A DNA stretch of 52,762 nucleotides from Deltaproteobacteria bacterium (GTDB lineage: Bacteria > Desulfobacterota > Desulfuromonadia > Desulfuromonadales > Geopsychrobacteraceae): contig JAJRQB010000066.1 in the NCBI GenBank assembly GCA_024280485.1, forward strand, positions 1 to 52,762, in the 5' to 3' direction. Made by a program: the position numbers and the translations under genes. The notes under the pieces were generated by a model. The model saw only the letters and a program-made list of their open reading frames with translations, did no database searches and had not been told where the DNA came from. Each line of letters begins with the position of its first letter. Position 1 is the first letter of the stretch. This document shows, piece by piece, positions 40,456 to 49,709 of the stretch.

Positions 40456-41190
40456 TCAGTGTACCCCAGCACAATAATCGAAATATCCAAGCTTTGCGGA
40501 GACAGCTTGACCTGCCGCCTTCAAACGTGCGAGCAGGCTTTCTTTGACCTGCTCTTGAGACAAGCGAAAATCAGGAGCAACCAGACATAAGCTCCCACAG
40601 ATCGCGGCGTTCACATTAAAGATCGGGACTGCCAGACTGACAATCCCCTCGCCAAGTGCATCCTGATCAATGCTACTCACCTGTTCGCGAATTTGCTGCT
40701 GTTCCCAAGATAGGTCGTCTTGATCTGCCATAAATGCCTGGATGACCTTGCCAGCTGAAAATTTCTGAAAGGGGTAACGAGTTCCGACCAATGGTATGAT
40801 CCGGACCTGCTGAGTTGGTTCAACCATTTCCAACAGCAGAAAATCCTCCCGACCGGGAACGGCAAGATAGATAGTTTCGTTCGTCTCCCGAGAAAGACCT
40901 TCCATTATCGTCTTGGCCCTGTTCAATATCTCCATTCTTTGCAAAAACTTTCGCCCGGTCTCATAAGCGGACAGGCCAGCCCTATAACGTCCCGGCAGCA
41001 CTGCACGCTCGACATAACCTCTCTGCTCAAAGGTCGACAGCAAGCGAAAAACAACGCTCTTGTTTATACCCAGCTTCACACTCAGCTGGGTAACACCGAC
41101 ATCTCCATCTTCCTCACTGAAGGCCTCCAGAACATCCAAGGCATTCTCTACGGCCTTGATGGAATACGAGCTTCTTTCCCTGATAGACAT
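40456..41190 (-). CDS. IclR-family transcriptional regulator
   Basis: A 244-residue regulator. The N-terminal winged helix (about residues 8-65) reads SYSIKAVENALDVLEAFSEEDGDVGVTQLSVKLGINKSVVFRLLSTFEQRGYV; the C-terminal ligand domain includes RETNETIYLAVPGREDFLLLEMVEP, FSAGKVIQAFMADQD and GIVSLAVPIFNVNAAICGSLCLVAP. GGAG is six bases before ATG. It starts one base after the stop of the small ribbon-helix-helix gene, downstream of etfBA, so it is in the ETF operon. IclR proteins commonly sense catabolic intermediates; its targets here are not visible. Confidence 0.9.
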   Translation of the reverse strand: MSIRERSSYSIKAVENALDVLEAFSEEDGDVGVTQLSVKLGINKSVVFRLLSTFEQRGYVERAVLPGRYRAGLSAYETGRKFLQRMEILNRAKTIMEGLSRETNETIYLAVPGREDFLLLEMVEPTQQVRIIPLVGTRYPFQKFSAGKVIQAFMADQDDLSWEQQQIREQVSSIDQDALGEGIVSLAVPIFNVNAAICGSLCLVAPDFRLSQEQVKESLLARLKAAGQAVSAKLGYFDYCAGVH

Positions 41191-41191
41191 C

Positions 41192-41407
41192 CTATGCTCC
41201 CATACCCGATAGGTTTGGCTGCTCTACCCAGAGCCCAGTCACGATATCCTCTGAAACCCCACGTTCTAGCAGATGAAGACCGATGCGCATCAAAGAAGAA
41301 ATGCTGAGGTCCAACTCCATGGCAAGCTTTTTCAAAATCTCTTTGTCATCATCATTCACTCGAAATGAGACCACATGTGTTACTGGTTCTTCTGTCACAC
41401 TGGGCAT
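41192..41407 (-). CDS. Small ribbon-helix-helix (CopG-like) protein
   Basis: A 71-residue protein with a strand (HVVSFRVNDDD) followed by two helices (EILKKLAMELDLSISSLMRIGLHLLERG), the layout of CopG/Arc DNA-binding proteins. The ATG at 41407 has GGGAG eight bases upstream; a TTG two codons earlier lies too close to it. It sits between etfA (24 bases) and the IclR gene (1 base). It could be an autoregulator or a co-regulator with IclR. No toxin gene is next to it. Confidence 0.7.
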   Translation of the reverse strand: MPSVTEEPVTHVVSFRVNDDDKEILKKLAMELDLSISSLMRIGLHLLERGVSEDIVTGLWVEQPNLSGMGA

Positions 41408-41431
41408 AGGCAAATCTCCCTGATCGTGGTT

Positions 41432-42349
41432 TTACAGTATCTGGAGTTTCTCGGTCAGCACCGGCACCAGTTGCTTCAGGTCGGCTACCAACAGCACATC
41501 GGCCACCTCGCCGATCGGCGCATCCTTGTCGGTGTTGATGGCGACGACGAATTCTGATTTTTTCATCCCGGCCAGATGCTGGATGGCGCCGGAGATCCCG
41601 CAGGCAACATAGAGTTTTGGCGAAACGGTCTGGCCGGTGGTACCGACCTGACGGTTATGCTCGGCCCATTCGGAATCGACCACCGGGCGGCTAGCTGCAT
41701 ACTCCCCCCCCAGACTCTTGGCCAGAGCCTCGATCATCGCGATATTCTCCGGCTTGCCGATGCCGCGCCCGGCACTGACGATCACTTCGGCCTTGGAGAG
41801 GTCGACGCCACCGGCTTCGGCTTCTTCGTAACCCTCAAACTCAATTTGAGGAGCGGTGTCAGTTTCGACCCGCTCAACCCTCGGGCTACCGACCGGATCG
41901 CTGCTCAGACCGAAAGCACCAGCCTGCAGGCTAACTACGGTCTGGACGGTATTGGCTTTGACTTCGCGCCGCAGCTTGGCGTTGCAGACAGGTGCGACCG
42001 GGACGCCATCAACGAACTCGACCACTTCGGAGATATGCGCGGCATTCAGGGCCAGCGAGATCCGTGGCGCCAGATCCCAGCCATAAGATGAGTGGGAAAA
42101 GACCACCATCTCCGGTTGTTCCCTGGCAATGACATCGAGCAGTAGCTGCTTGTGAACTGCAGGGTTAAATTCACCGTATTTACTGCTGTCGGCCAGGTAG
42201 AGAGTGCCGTCGTACTGCGGCAGAACAGTCTCACTGCCGACCAGGAACATGGAAGACTCGGCGCCAATCTTTTGCGCGAATGCGACCAGTTCATAGGTGG
42301 AACCGAGCAGTTTGCCGTCTCTATATTCAGCAACCAGTAATGTTTTCAT
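41432..42349 (-). CDS. etfA: Electron transfer flavoprotein, alpha subunit
   Basis: Carries electrons from acyl-CoA dehydrogenases to the quinone pool or another acceptor as an FAD heterodimer with EtfB. The 305-residue protein has the FAD-binding C-terminal half: [20 protein letters not shown], the [21 protein letters not shown] segment that holds FAD, and [17 protein letters not shown] with INTDKDAPI near the end. GGAG is six bases before ATG and the gene follows etfB by 26 bases. It lacks the extra ferredoxin domains seen in some anaerobic ETFs, so it is the classical type that partners with acyl-CoA dehydrogenase, here at 46622. Confidence 0.93.
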   Translation of the reverse strand: MKTLLVAEYRDGKLLGSTYELVAFAQKIGAESSMFLVGSETVLPQYDGTLYLADSSKYGEFNPAVHKQLLLDVIAREQPEMVVFSHSSYGWDLAPRISLALNAAHISEVVEFVDGVPVAPVCNAKLRREVKANTVQTVVSLQAGAFGLSSDPVGSPRVERVETDTAPQIEFEGYEEAEAGGVDLSKAEVIVSAGRGIGKPENIAMIEALAKSLGGEYAASRPVVDSEWAEHNRQVGTTGQTVSPKLYVACGISGAIQHLAGMKKSEFVVAINTDKDAPIGEVADVLLVADLKQLVPVLTEKLQIL

Positions 42350-42375
42350 TTCTATCTCCTTTCGCAGATCAAAAC

Positions 42376-43152
42376 TTAGGCCAGTACAGCAGTCTTCTCT
42401 TTAAGGATCTGGATCAGCTGATCGGCCAGATCGCTTGCGTCACCCTCGAGGACCAATCCGCCACCCTTCTTCTCGGGGAAGTAGATCTTGCTGGTCTCCT
42501 GCTTGCCTTCGACCTTGAGCAGTTCCGCCAGTTCAACGGAGAGAAGCTCTTTCTTTTTGGCCTTCATGATATTCGGCAGGGTTGGATAGCGCGGGGTGTT
42601 CAGACCCAGCTGACAGGTCACCAGGGCCGGCGTTGCGCAACTGACCCGAGCCTTGACGCCCCCTTCGAGTTCACGTTTGGCGCTGATACGGCCATCGGCA
42701 TAGCTGAAGTCGACAATGGTGGAGATGCTCGGTAGACCGAGAAGTTCGGCGACCAGCACCCCGACCTGAGCGCTACCACGATCCTGGGACTGCATGCCGG
42801 TAAAAATCAGATCGAAGCCCTGCTCTTTGGCGAACTCGGCAATGATTGAGGCGATTTCGAAGGGATCTTTCTGGTGGGAGTTATCATCGGCAACATTCAC
42901 ACCACGATCAGCTCCCATCGCCAGCGCCTTCTTCATTGTCTCCTTAACCCGCTCGGGACCGATGCAGAGCACGGTCAGATCGCTATCCGCGCCAACCTGC
43001 TCCTTGAGTTGCACCGCCTGCTCGACGGCATATTCATCGTATTCGTTCATCCGCCAGGCCAGGTCGGCAGCGTCGTACCAACGACCATCGGCGTTGACCT
43101 TGAACTTCGATTCCATGTCGGGAACCTGTTTGATACAAACGAGAATTTTCAT
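42376..43152 (-). CDS. etfB: Electron transfer flavoprotein, beta subunit
   Basis: A 258-residue subunit of the ETF heterodimer. It begins MKILVCIKQVPDME, shows MNEYDEYAVEQAVQLKE, GADRGVNVADD, FTGMQSQDRGSAQVG and VTCQLGLNTPRYPTLPNIMKAKKK, all standard EtfB segments. I chose the ATG at 43152 with AGGAG eight bases upstream over a frame reaching 43200. It is the first gene of etfB-etfA-RHH-IclR. A promoter with an operator copy lies 275-335 bases upstream, with a large hairpin between. Confidence 0.93.
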   Translation of the reverse strand: MKILVCIKQVPDMESKFKVNADGRWYDAADLAWRMNEYDEYAVEQAVQLKEQVGADSDLTVLCIGPERVKETMKKALAMGADRGVNVADDNSHQKDPFEIASIIAEFAKEQGFDLIFTGMQSQDRGSAQVGVLVAELLGLPSISTIVDFSYADGRISAKRELEGGVKARVSCATPALVTCQLGLNTPRYPTLPNIMKAKKKELLSVELAELLKVEGKQETSKIYFPEKKGGGLVLEGDASDLADQLIQILKEKTAVLA

Positions 43153-43328
43153 GTTGGCTCTCCTGCTTACGGGGTTTCCTAATCGTTTACCACTACCCAA
43201 ATTGACTCTTTAAGACGAAAACACTTGAAGAGTTAATCCTAAGCAAATTCAAGGTGACTCGAATGACCCCAGCTTAGATATATTGCTGGGCGTCTTCCCT
43301 TCGTACCCTCTTCCGTTGCTTAAAAAAA

Positions 43329-43401
43329 CACTACGGCGGCGGCCGACTTCGCAGGTGAGTGTTCCTGTAGTCGTGAGAGGAGGGCTACCGCCACCGTAGT
43401 G
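43329..43401 (-). terminator. Large hairpin with T run between GAPDH and etfB
   Basis: CACTACGGCGGCGG (43329-43342) and CCGCCACCGTAGTG (43388-43401) pair over 14 bases with one mismatch and a 45-base loop; on the minus strand the stem runs into TTTTTTT. It can end transcription from GAPDH, but it also lies between promoter H and etfB and could attenuate that transcript. Confidence 0.65.
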
Positions 43402-43424
43402 AAAGGGGATGTTACTTGAGTCCC

Positions 43425-43487
43425 GCAACTAACTAGACAGCCAGTTAGTTGCTAGCCAACCTAATACATCACTAGTATTAAGGTCAA
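43425..43487 (-). promoter_or_regulatory. Promoter with operator (site H) upstream of etfBA
   Basis: On the minus strand: TTGACC (43487-43482), an 18-base gap, TAGGTT (43463-43458), then a perfect inverted repeat GCAACTAACT / AGTTAGTTGC (43425-43434 and 43443-43452). Its 18-mer ACTAACTAGACAGCCAGT matches the ideal operator at 14 positions. The operator directly follows the -10. It lies just after the GAPDH stop and faces etfB. Confidence 0.65.
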
Positions 43488-43506
43488 GTATTTTCATAAC
43501 GCCATT

Positions 43507-44565
<1,059 letters not shown>

Positions 44566-44591
44566 CTACCCAATAAATAGCTAACTACGCT

Positions 44592-46040
44592 TTAGTGAAT
44601 TTCATAAAACTCTCCGGTTCCCAAACGGTGGGCCTTAAGAAGATTGGTCGTGCCCGGCCCTGAAACGGGACTGCCCATCGTAATAATGACGACATCGCCT
44701 CTCTGAAGGAGACCTGTGGCAAGAATCGTAGCCTCAACCGCGCGGATTTGAGCTTCCGTATCCCCTTCTATATCCACCCGATGTGGATACACCCCGGCAT
44801 ACAGAGAAAGTTGCCTGAGCACAATGGGAGAAGGTGTCACGGCGAATATCGGAAGACGTGGACGGTATTTTGCCACCAGAGCGGCAGTTTGACCCGTCTG
44901 GGTAAAAGCAAGAATGGCGGCAGCCCCTAGCGCTTCGGCGACCCGGCATGCCGCCTGTCCAATCGCCTCAGGCAGACTCAGATGATGATTAATCGGGGAG
45001 CTAGGAACTGCCGCGTCCTTCTTAAGCGATACGTCAGCTTCCACATCATTGGCCACACGTACCATTAGAGAGACAGCCTCTTGCGGATATTTACCAGTCG
45101 CGGTTTCCGCGGAGAGCATGATCGCATCACTACCATCAATGATAGCGTTGGCAACATCCGAGGTTTCCGCACGAGTCGGGCGAGGATTGTGAACCATACT
45201 CTCAAGCATCTGTGTGGCAGTGATGACTGGCTTTCCTGCCGCATTACATTTGCGAATGATCTGTTTTTGAATCAGCGGCACCCTTTCAGGGCTGATTTCC
45301 ACCCCCAGATCACCCCGGGCAACCATAATGCCATCAGCAACATTCAGGATATTGTCAAAGTCTGTAACAGCCTCGGGTTTTTCGATTTTGGCAATTACCC
45401 TGATCGCAGACTTTTCCTGAGCCAGCAACTCTTTGACCCTTAGAACATCGGCCGCAGTCCGAACAAAAGAGAGCCCGATGTAATCGATCCCTGCCCTCAC
45501 GCAGAATTGAAGATCTGAAATATCCTTTTCGGTAAGCGATGGCGCCGATACATCCACCCCAGGCAGGTTTATCCCTTTGCGGTTTTTGAGTACCCCGCCA
45601 ACCTTGACCAGACAGAGGATATCTTCACTAGCAACACGGATGACTTCCAGTTCAATCAGACCGTCATCGAGGAGGACTTGATCTCCTGGGCTCACATCTT
45701 CCGGCAGTGCCCGATAGGTTGTCGGGATTAGATCTCCTGCGCCTAGAACATCCCTGGTTGTAATGGTTACTTCATGACCGACAGTCAACGGCAAAGCATC
45801 GTTCTGCATGAGACCGGCACGTATTTTCGGTCCCTGAAGATCTCCGAGTATGGCAACCGTCTTCCGGCAACTGCGGGAAACATTGCGGATTCGTTCTATT
45901 ATTTCAACCTTGCCCGTCTGATCACCATGGGAGAAATTAAGCCGGAACACATTCGCTCCGGACTCGATGAGAGTCCGAAGCATGCTTTCCGTTTCACAGG
46001 CTGGGCCAACCGTAACAACAATTTTAGTACGAGGGTACAT
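44592..46040 (-). CDS. pyk: Pyruvate kinase
   Basis: Makes pyruvate and ATP from phosphoenolpyruvate and ADP. From the ATG at 46040 (AAGG seven bases upstream) the protein has 482 residues. TKIVVTVGPACETESML opens the barrel, with FRLNFSHGD, KIENPEAV-like IAKIEKPEAVTDF, the signature MVARGDLGVEISPERVP and GSDAIMLSAETATGKYPQEAV. The C-terminal allosteric domain ends GPGTTNLLKAHRLG. It lies between merR and gap, all on the same strand. Confidence 0.95.
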   Translation of the reverse strand: MYPRTKIVVTVGPACETESMLRTLIESGANVFRLNFSHGDQTGKVEIIERIRNVSRSCRKTVAILGDLQGPKIRAGLMQNDALPLTVGHEVTITTRDVLGAGDLIPTTYRALPEDVSPGDQVLLDDGLIELEVIRVASEDILCLVKVGGVLKNRKGINLPGVDVSAPSLTEKDISDLQFCVRAGIDYIGLSFVRTAADVLRVKELLAQEKSAIRVIAKIEKPEAVTDFDNILNVADGIMVARGDLGVEISPERVPLIQKQIIRKCNAAGKPVITATQMLESMVHNPRPTRAETSDVANAIIDGSDAIMLSAETATGKYPQEAVSLMVRVANDVEADVSLKKDAAVPSSPINHHLSLPEAIGQAACRVAEALGAAAILAFTQTGQTAALVAKYRPRLPIFAVTPSPIVLRQLSLYAGVYPHRVDIEGDTEAQIRAVEATILATGLLQRGDVVIITMGSPVSGPGTTNLLKAHRLGTGEFYEIH

Positions 46041-46115
46041 AGTAGAACCTTCAATCGATAGAGTTCGCAATAAACAAAAATTCTTTCATGCAATACAATC
46101 AAATTGACATTTAAC

Positions 46116-46520
46116 TCAGTTGCACATATCGCTTTCTAACAAATCAAATATCCTGACCTTATAATCACAAATATCTTTCTTTAACGACTGCAAGCTATTC
46201 ATTTTGTTGTCAACTCTACAGATATTCAAATCGAGGACGTCCAAAAGATCTTGCATCATCATTGATGAATCTTGTCGATTAAGGTCGTAATTATTGGCTA
46301 TTTCTTTCATATCCCTTAACGAGATACCAAGCTCTTTAAGTTTTAAAATAAATTTAATTCTTGTTATTTGCTTACCTGCATATTTCCGATAACCATTCTC
46401 TGCAATATTCAATGGCCCCATCAGACCAACATCCTCATAGTGGCGTATGGTTCTTGGCGTGATACCGAGCATCTTCGCAACCTCGCCAATCTGCATAAAT
46501 TCATCGCACTTGGTCTTCAT
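46116..46520 (-). CDS. MerR-family transcriptional regulator
   Basis: A 134-residue regulator. The winged helix-turn-helix covers residues 9-75: FMQIGEVAKMLGITPRTIRHYEDVGLMGP, then GYRKYAGKQITRIKFILKLKELGISLRDM. A helical C-terminal part forms the dimer coil and ends in DMCN. I chose the ATG at 46520 with AAGGA eight bases upstream; the frame extends to 46580 and another ATG at 46529 is too close to that site. The few cysteines (in MKTKCDEF, NICRV, DICDY and DMCN) do not match a known metal-sensor pattern. It may control the pyruvate kinase gene that follows after 75 bases. Confidence 0.85.
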   Translation of the reverse strand: MKTKCDEFMQIGEVAKMLGITPRTIRHYEDVGLMGPLNIAENGYRKYAGKQITRIKFILKLKELGISLRDMKEIANNYDLNRQDSSMMMQDLLDVLDLNICRVDNKMNSLQSLKKDICDYKVRIFDLLESDMCN

Positions 46521-46583
46521 AGGGCACATCCTTTCAGTCTCTAAAATGAACCTTGGTGAATATGTTGGCGTATCACTCAAATT

Positions 46584-46615
46584 GAAGAGGACGACCCCTG
46601 AGGGTCGTCCTCTTC
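46584..46615 (-). terminator. Terminator after acyl-CoA dehydrogenase
   Basis: GAAGAGGACGACCC and GGGTCGTCCTCTTC pair perfectly over 14 bases around CTGA. It begins just after the stop of the dehydrogenase gene and closes the fadB-fadA-acd operon; the following T content on the minus strand is moderate. Confidence 0.88.
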
Positions 46616-46621
46616 CTTGGC

Positions 46622-48406
46622 TTAAAACAGATATTTTTCATCTTCGATGGCGGCGGACGCCAGAGTCCGTTTAGCCTGCAGCAGCCCGCTGGCATCATAC
46701 TTGGTAAAGCGACGCACACCGGAGAGGATCATAGTCAGGGTATCCCCCTCCTCGATGTAGAAGGCACCTTTCTTGGCTGCAGTCCCCGCGATCTCGGTGG
46801 CGTTGAAGGTGAACACTTTTACCGCCGCCTGCAGCAACTCCTGCTTCCGCTCGCTCGCCGTGGCGAATCCTTTCTCGGCACGCAACACGGCACTCTCAAT
46901 AGCAAAAATCTGAATCGCCACATCTGCCGCCGCCAGCAAGATCTCCTGCTCGTCTGCCAGCTTATCCATATATTTCTGCACCCCGGCACCTGCAAGAATC
47001 AGGAACAGGGTCTTCAGGCCTTTGATCAGAGCCTTCTCAGCGACAAAGGGGACACTGTCGTCAAGCTCCTCGAAGCTGGGGGTCATCAGCGATTCGAAGG
47101 CTTTCATCGCTTCAGCTTGAAGTGGCAGCTCCCCTTTCATCGACTTACGCAGAATCATCCCCGGAATCAACAACCGATTAACTTCGTTGGTTCCCTCGAA
47201 GATCCGATTGATCCGTTCGTCACGATAGAAACGCTCGGCCGGGTATTCGCTGATAAAACCGTAGCCACCATGGATCTGCAGCACCTCATCGGCAGTCTTG
47301 GCCAACACCTCGCTACAGAAGACCTTGGCGATAGCGCACTCCGGGGAATACTCCTCAATCCCCTTCATGTACTCCTCGTAGTAATTGTCGATCGATTTAT
47401 CGATGGTCGCCAGTTTGCTATCAAGCAGACCAGCCAGACGATAGACCAACGATTCGGAGGCGAAGATGTCGGCGTTCATATCAGCGATCTTCTCCTGAAT
47501 AGCGCCAAAACTACTGATCGGCTTGCCGAACTGCTTACGCTCATTGGCGTACTTTATCCCCTCACACAATGCGACCTTGGCCGCACCGGTGACACAGGCC
47601 CCCAATTTGAAGCGACCGACGTTGAGGACGTTGAAGGCGATCTTATGCCCTTTGCCGATCTCGCCGAGCAGGTTTTCCACCGGCACCTTGCAGTTATCGA
47701 GGATGATCTGGGTGGTCGAGGAGCCCTTGATGCCGAGCTTTTTCTCCTCGGGCCCAACGACCAGACCTTCAAAATCCTTCTCAATCAGAAAAGCGGAAAA
47801 GTGCTGCTTGTCGATCTTGGCAAAGACAGTGAACAGATTGGCGAAACTGCCATTGGTAATGAACTGCTTGGTCCCATTGAGGACATAGTGCTTGCCGTCC
47901 TCGGAGAGGATGGCGGAGGTTTGGGCACCGAGGGCATCCGACCCAGAGCCTGGTTCGGTCAGGCAGTAGGCAGCAGCCCACTCACCGGTCATGAGTTTCT
48001 CCAGATACTGCTCCTTCTGAGCATGGGTACCGTAATAGACCAGCGGCAGGGTACCGATGCCTGTGTGGGCTGCATAGGCAACCGAAAATGATCCGGCGGC
48101 GGCAATCTTTTCACTCACCAGCATACTGGTTGCCTTGTCGAGTTCCAGGCCACCATACTCTTCGGGGGCATCGATCATCGACAGCCCTAGCTCGGCGGCC
48201 TTTTGCAAGCCCTCGACCACCAGTTCGAAGTTCTGCTTGTCGATCTCTTCGAGATGGGGCAGGATTTCATTCTCGACGAACTGTTCGGTGGTCTCACCGA
48301 TCTGTTTCTGCTCAGCGGTAAAGTCCTCGGGGGTAAAAATATCGTTACAATCCACCTCGGTTACCAGATACTCGCCGCCCTTCTGAATCTTTTTATTCAT
48401 TTTCAT
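46622..48406 (-). CDS. Acyl-CoA dehydrogenase
   Basis: FAD enzyme that introduces the trans-2 double bond into acyl-CoA and passes electrons to ETF. The 594-residue protein is longer than short-chain enzymes and has a C-terminal extension as in the very-long-chain type. AYCLTEPGSGSDALGAQTSA (about residue 140) and IKGSSTTQIILDNCKVP bind flavin and substrate, QIHGGYGFISEYPAERFYRD and INRIFEGTNEVNRLLIPGMIL form the C-terminal core with the probable catalytic Glu. Two in-frame ATGs (48406 and 48400) both have purine-rich sites. It is the third gene after fadB-like and fadA-like, ending at the hairpin at 46584. Confidence 0.93.
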   Translation of the reverse strand: MKMNKKIQKGGEYLVTEVDCNDIFTPEDFTAEQKQIGETTEQFVENEILPHLEEIDKQNFELVVEGLQKAAELGLSMIDAPEEYGGLELDKATSMLVSEKIAAAGSFSVAYAAHTGIGTLPLVYYGTHAQKEQYLEKLMTGEWAAAYCLTEPGSGSDALGAQTSAILSEDGKHYVLNGTKQFITNGSFANLFTVFAKIDKQHFSAFLIEKDFEGLVVGPEEKKLGIKGSSTTQIILDNCKVPVENLLGEIGKGHKIAFNVLNVGRFKLGACVTGAAKVALCEGIKYANERKQFGKPISSFGAIQEKIADMNADIFASESLVYRLAGLLDSKLATIDKSIDNYYEEYMKGIEEYSPECAIAKVFCSEVLAKTADEVLQIHGGYGFISEYPAERFYRDERINRIFEGTNEVNRLLIPGMILRKSMKGELPLQAEAMKAFESLMTPSFEELDDSVPFVAEKALIKGLKTLFLILAGAGVQKYMDKLADEQEILLAAADVAIQIFAIESAVLRAEKGFATASERKQELLQAAVKVFTFNATEIAGTAAKKGAFYIEEGDTLTMILSGVRRFTKYDASGLLQAKRTLASAAIEDEKYLF

Positions 48407-48494
48407 TCCTTTTTCTCCTCATAATTTGTTGAAAACCTGAAAGGTCTCTCACTCAGCCCTTGGCTCGATATGCCAGTGCGGTCATTTCCGCCCC

Positions 48495-49667
48495 CTACAA
48501 CCGCTCGAAGATCCCGGCCGCGCCCATGCCACCACCGATACACATACTGACCATGCCGTACCGGGACTGCCGTCGCCCCATCTCGTGCAACAGGCTGGCG
48601 CTCAGCTTGGCCCCGGTGCAGCCCAGAGGGTGCCCCAGAGCGATGGCGCCGCCATTGACGTTGATGATTTCGGGGTTCAGGTCCAGCTCCCGAATCACCG
48701 CCAGCGATTGGGCGGCGAAGGCTTCGTTGAGTTCGATCAGGTCGATATCTCTCTGTTGCAGGCCAGCCATCTTCAACGCGGCGGGAATCGCCTCGACCGG
48801 GCCGATTCCCATAATTTCCGGCGGAACACCCTTGACGGCGAAGGCGACGAAACGCGCCAACGGATCCTTGCCAAGCCGTTTAAGGAATTCTTCGGAAACA
48901 ACCAGGGTCGCGGCTGCGCCATCAGTCATCTGCGATGAGGTCCCGGCGGTTACCGTACCTCCCTGTTTGAAGGGTGACTTGAGTCGGGCGAGCCCTTCGA
49001 TACTACTGTCGGGCCGTACGCCGTCATCGACACTGACCAGCTCCCGCTCGGTCCTGACCTTGCCGCCGATCACAACAGTCTTCTCGATCTCTACCGGGAT
49101 GATTTCATCGGCGAAGCGGCCGGCTTCGATCGCCGCCGCGGCCTTGTGATGGCTCTCCACGGCAAAGGCGTCTTGCGCCTGGCGGTCGATATTGTACTGG
49201 TCGGCGACCAGTTCGGCTGTGACACCCATTGAGGCGAAAGACTCGGGCCAACTCTTCATCAGCCCCGGATTGGCACTGTACTTGTTGCCACCCATGGGGA
49301 CCGTGGTCATCGATTCTGTACCACCGGCAATGATGCAGTCAGCGAAGCCGGCCATGATTCTTTCCGCGGCCAGGGCAATAGCCTGCAATCCTGATGAGCA
49401 GAAGCGGTTGATCGTCTGAGCCGGTACCTGGTAAGGCAGGCCGGCTTTCATACTGGCGACCCGGGCCACGTTCATCCCCTGCTCCCCTTCCGGGAAGGCG
49501 CAGCCGAGCAGCACATCATCAATCTGCATCGGGTCGATGCCGGTCCGCTCCACCAGCCCCGCGAGAGCGGCGGCGGCCAGATCGTCGGGACGCATATCCT
49601 TGAACTTACCCTTATTGGCGCGGCAGCCAGGAGTGCGGTAGCTGGCCAGAATATAGGCTGTTTTCAT
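48495..49667 (-). CDS. fadA: Acetyl-CoA C-acyltransferase (3-ketoacyl-CoA thiolase)
   Basis: Cleaves 3-ketoacyl-CoA with CoA to acetyl-CoA and a shortened acyl-CoA. The 390-residue thiolase has the nucleophile Cys90 in NRFCSSGLQAIALAAE, the NEAFAAQSLAV motif, the His of GGAIALGHPLGCTGAK and the second Cys in MCIGGGMGAAGIFERL at the end. GGAGG is six bases before ATG. It follows the fadB-like gene by 42 bases. Confidence 0.93.
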   Translation of the reverse strand: MKTAYILASYRTPGCRANKGKFKDMRPDDLAAAALAGLVERTGIDPMQIDDVLLGCAFPEGEQGMNVARVASMKAGLPYQVPAQTINRFCSSGLQAIALAAERIMAGFADCIIAGGTESMTTVPMGGNKYSANPGLMKSWPESFASMGVTAELVADQYNIDRQAQDAFAVESHHKAAAAIEAGRFADEIIPVEIEKTVVIGGKVRTERELVSVDDGVRPDSSIEGLARLKSPFKQGGTVTAGTSSQMTDGAAATLVVSEEFLKRLGKDPLARFVAFAVKGVPPEIMGIGPVEAIPAALKMAGLQQRDIDLIELNEAFAAQSLAVIRELDLNPEIINVNGGAIALGHPLGCTGAKLSASLLHEMGRRQSRYGMVSMCIGGGMGAAGIFERL

Positions 49668-49709
49668 CTCTATCCTCCGTATTTAGTCGTAAGTAATCGT
49701 CTGAATCGG

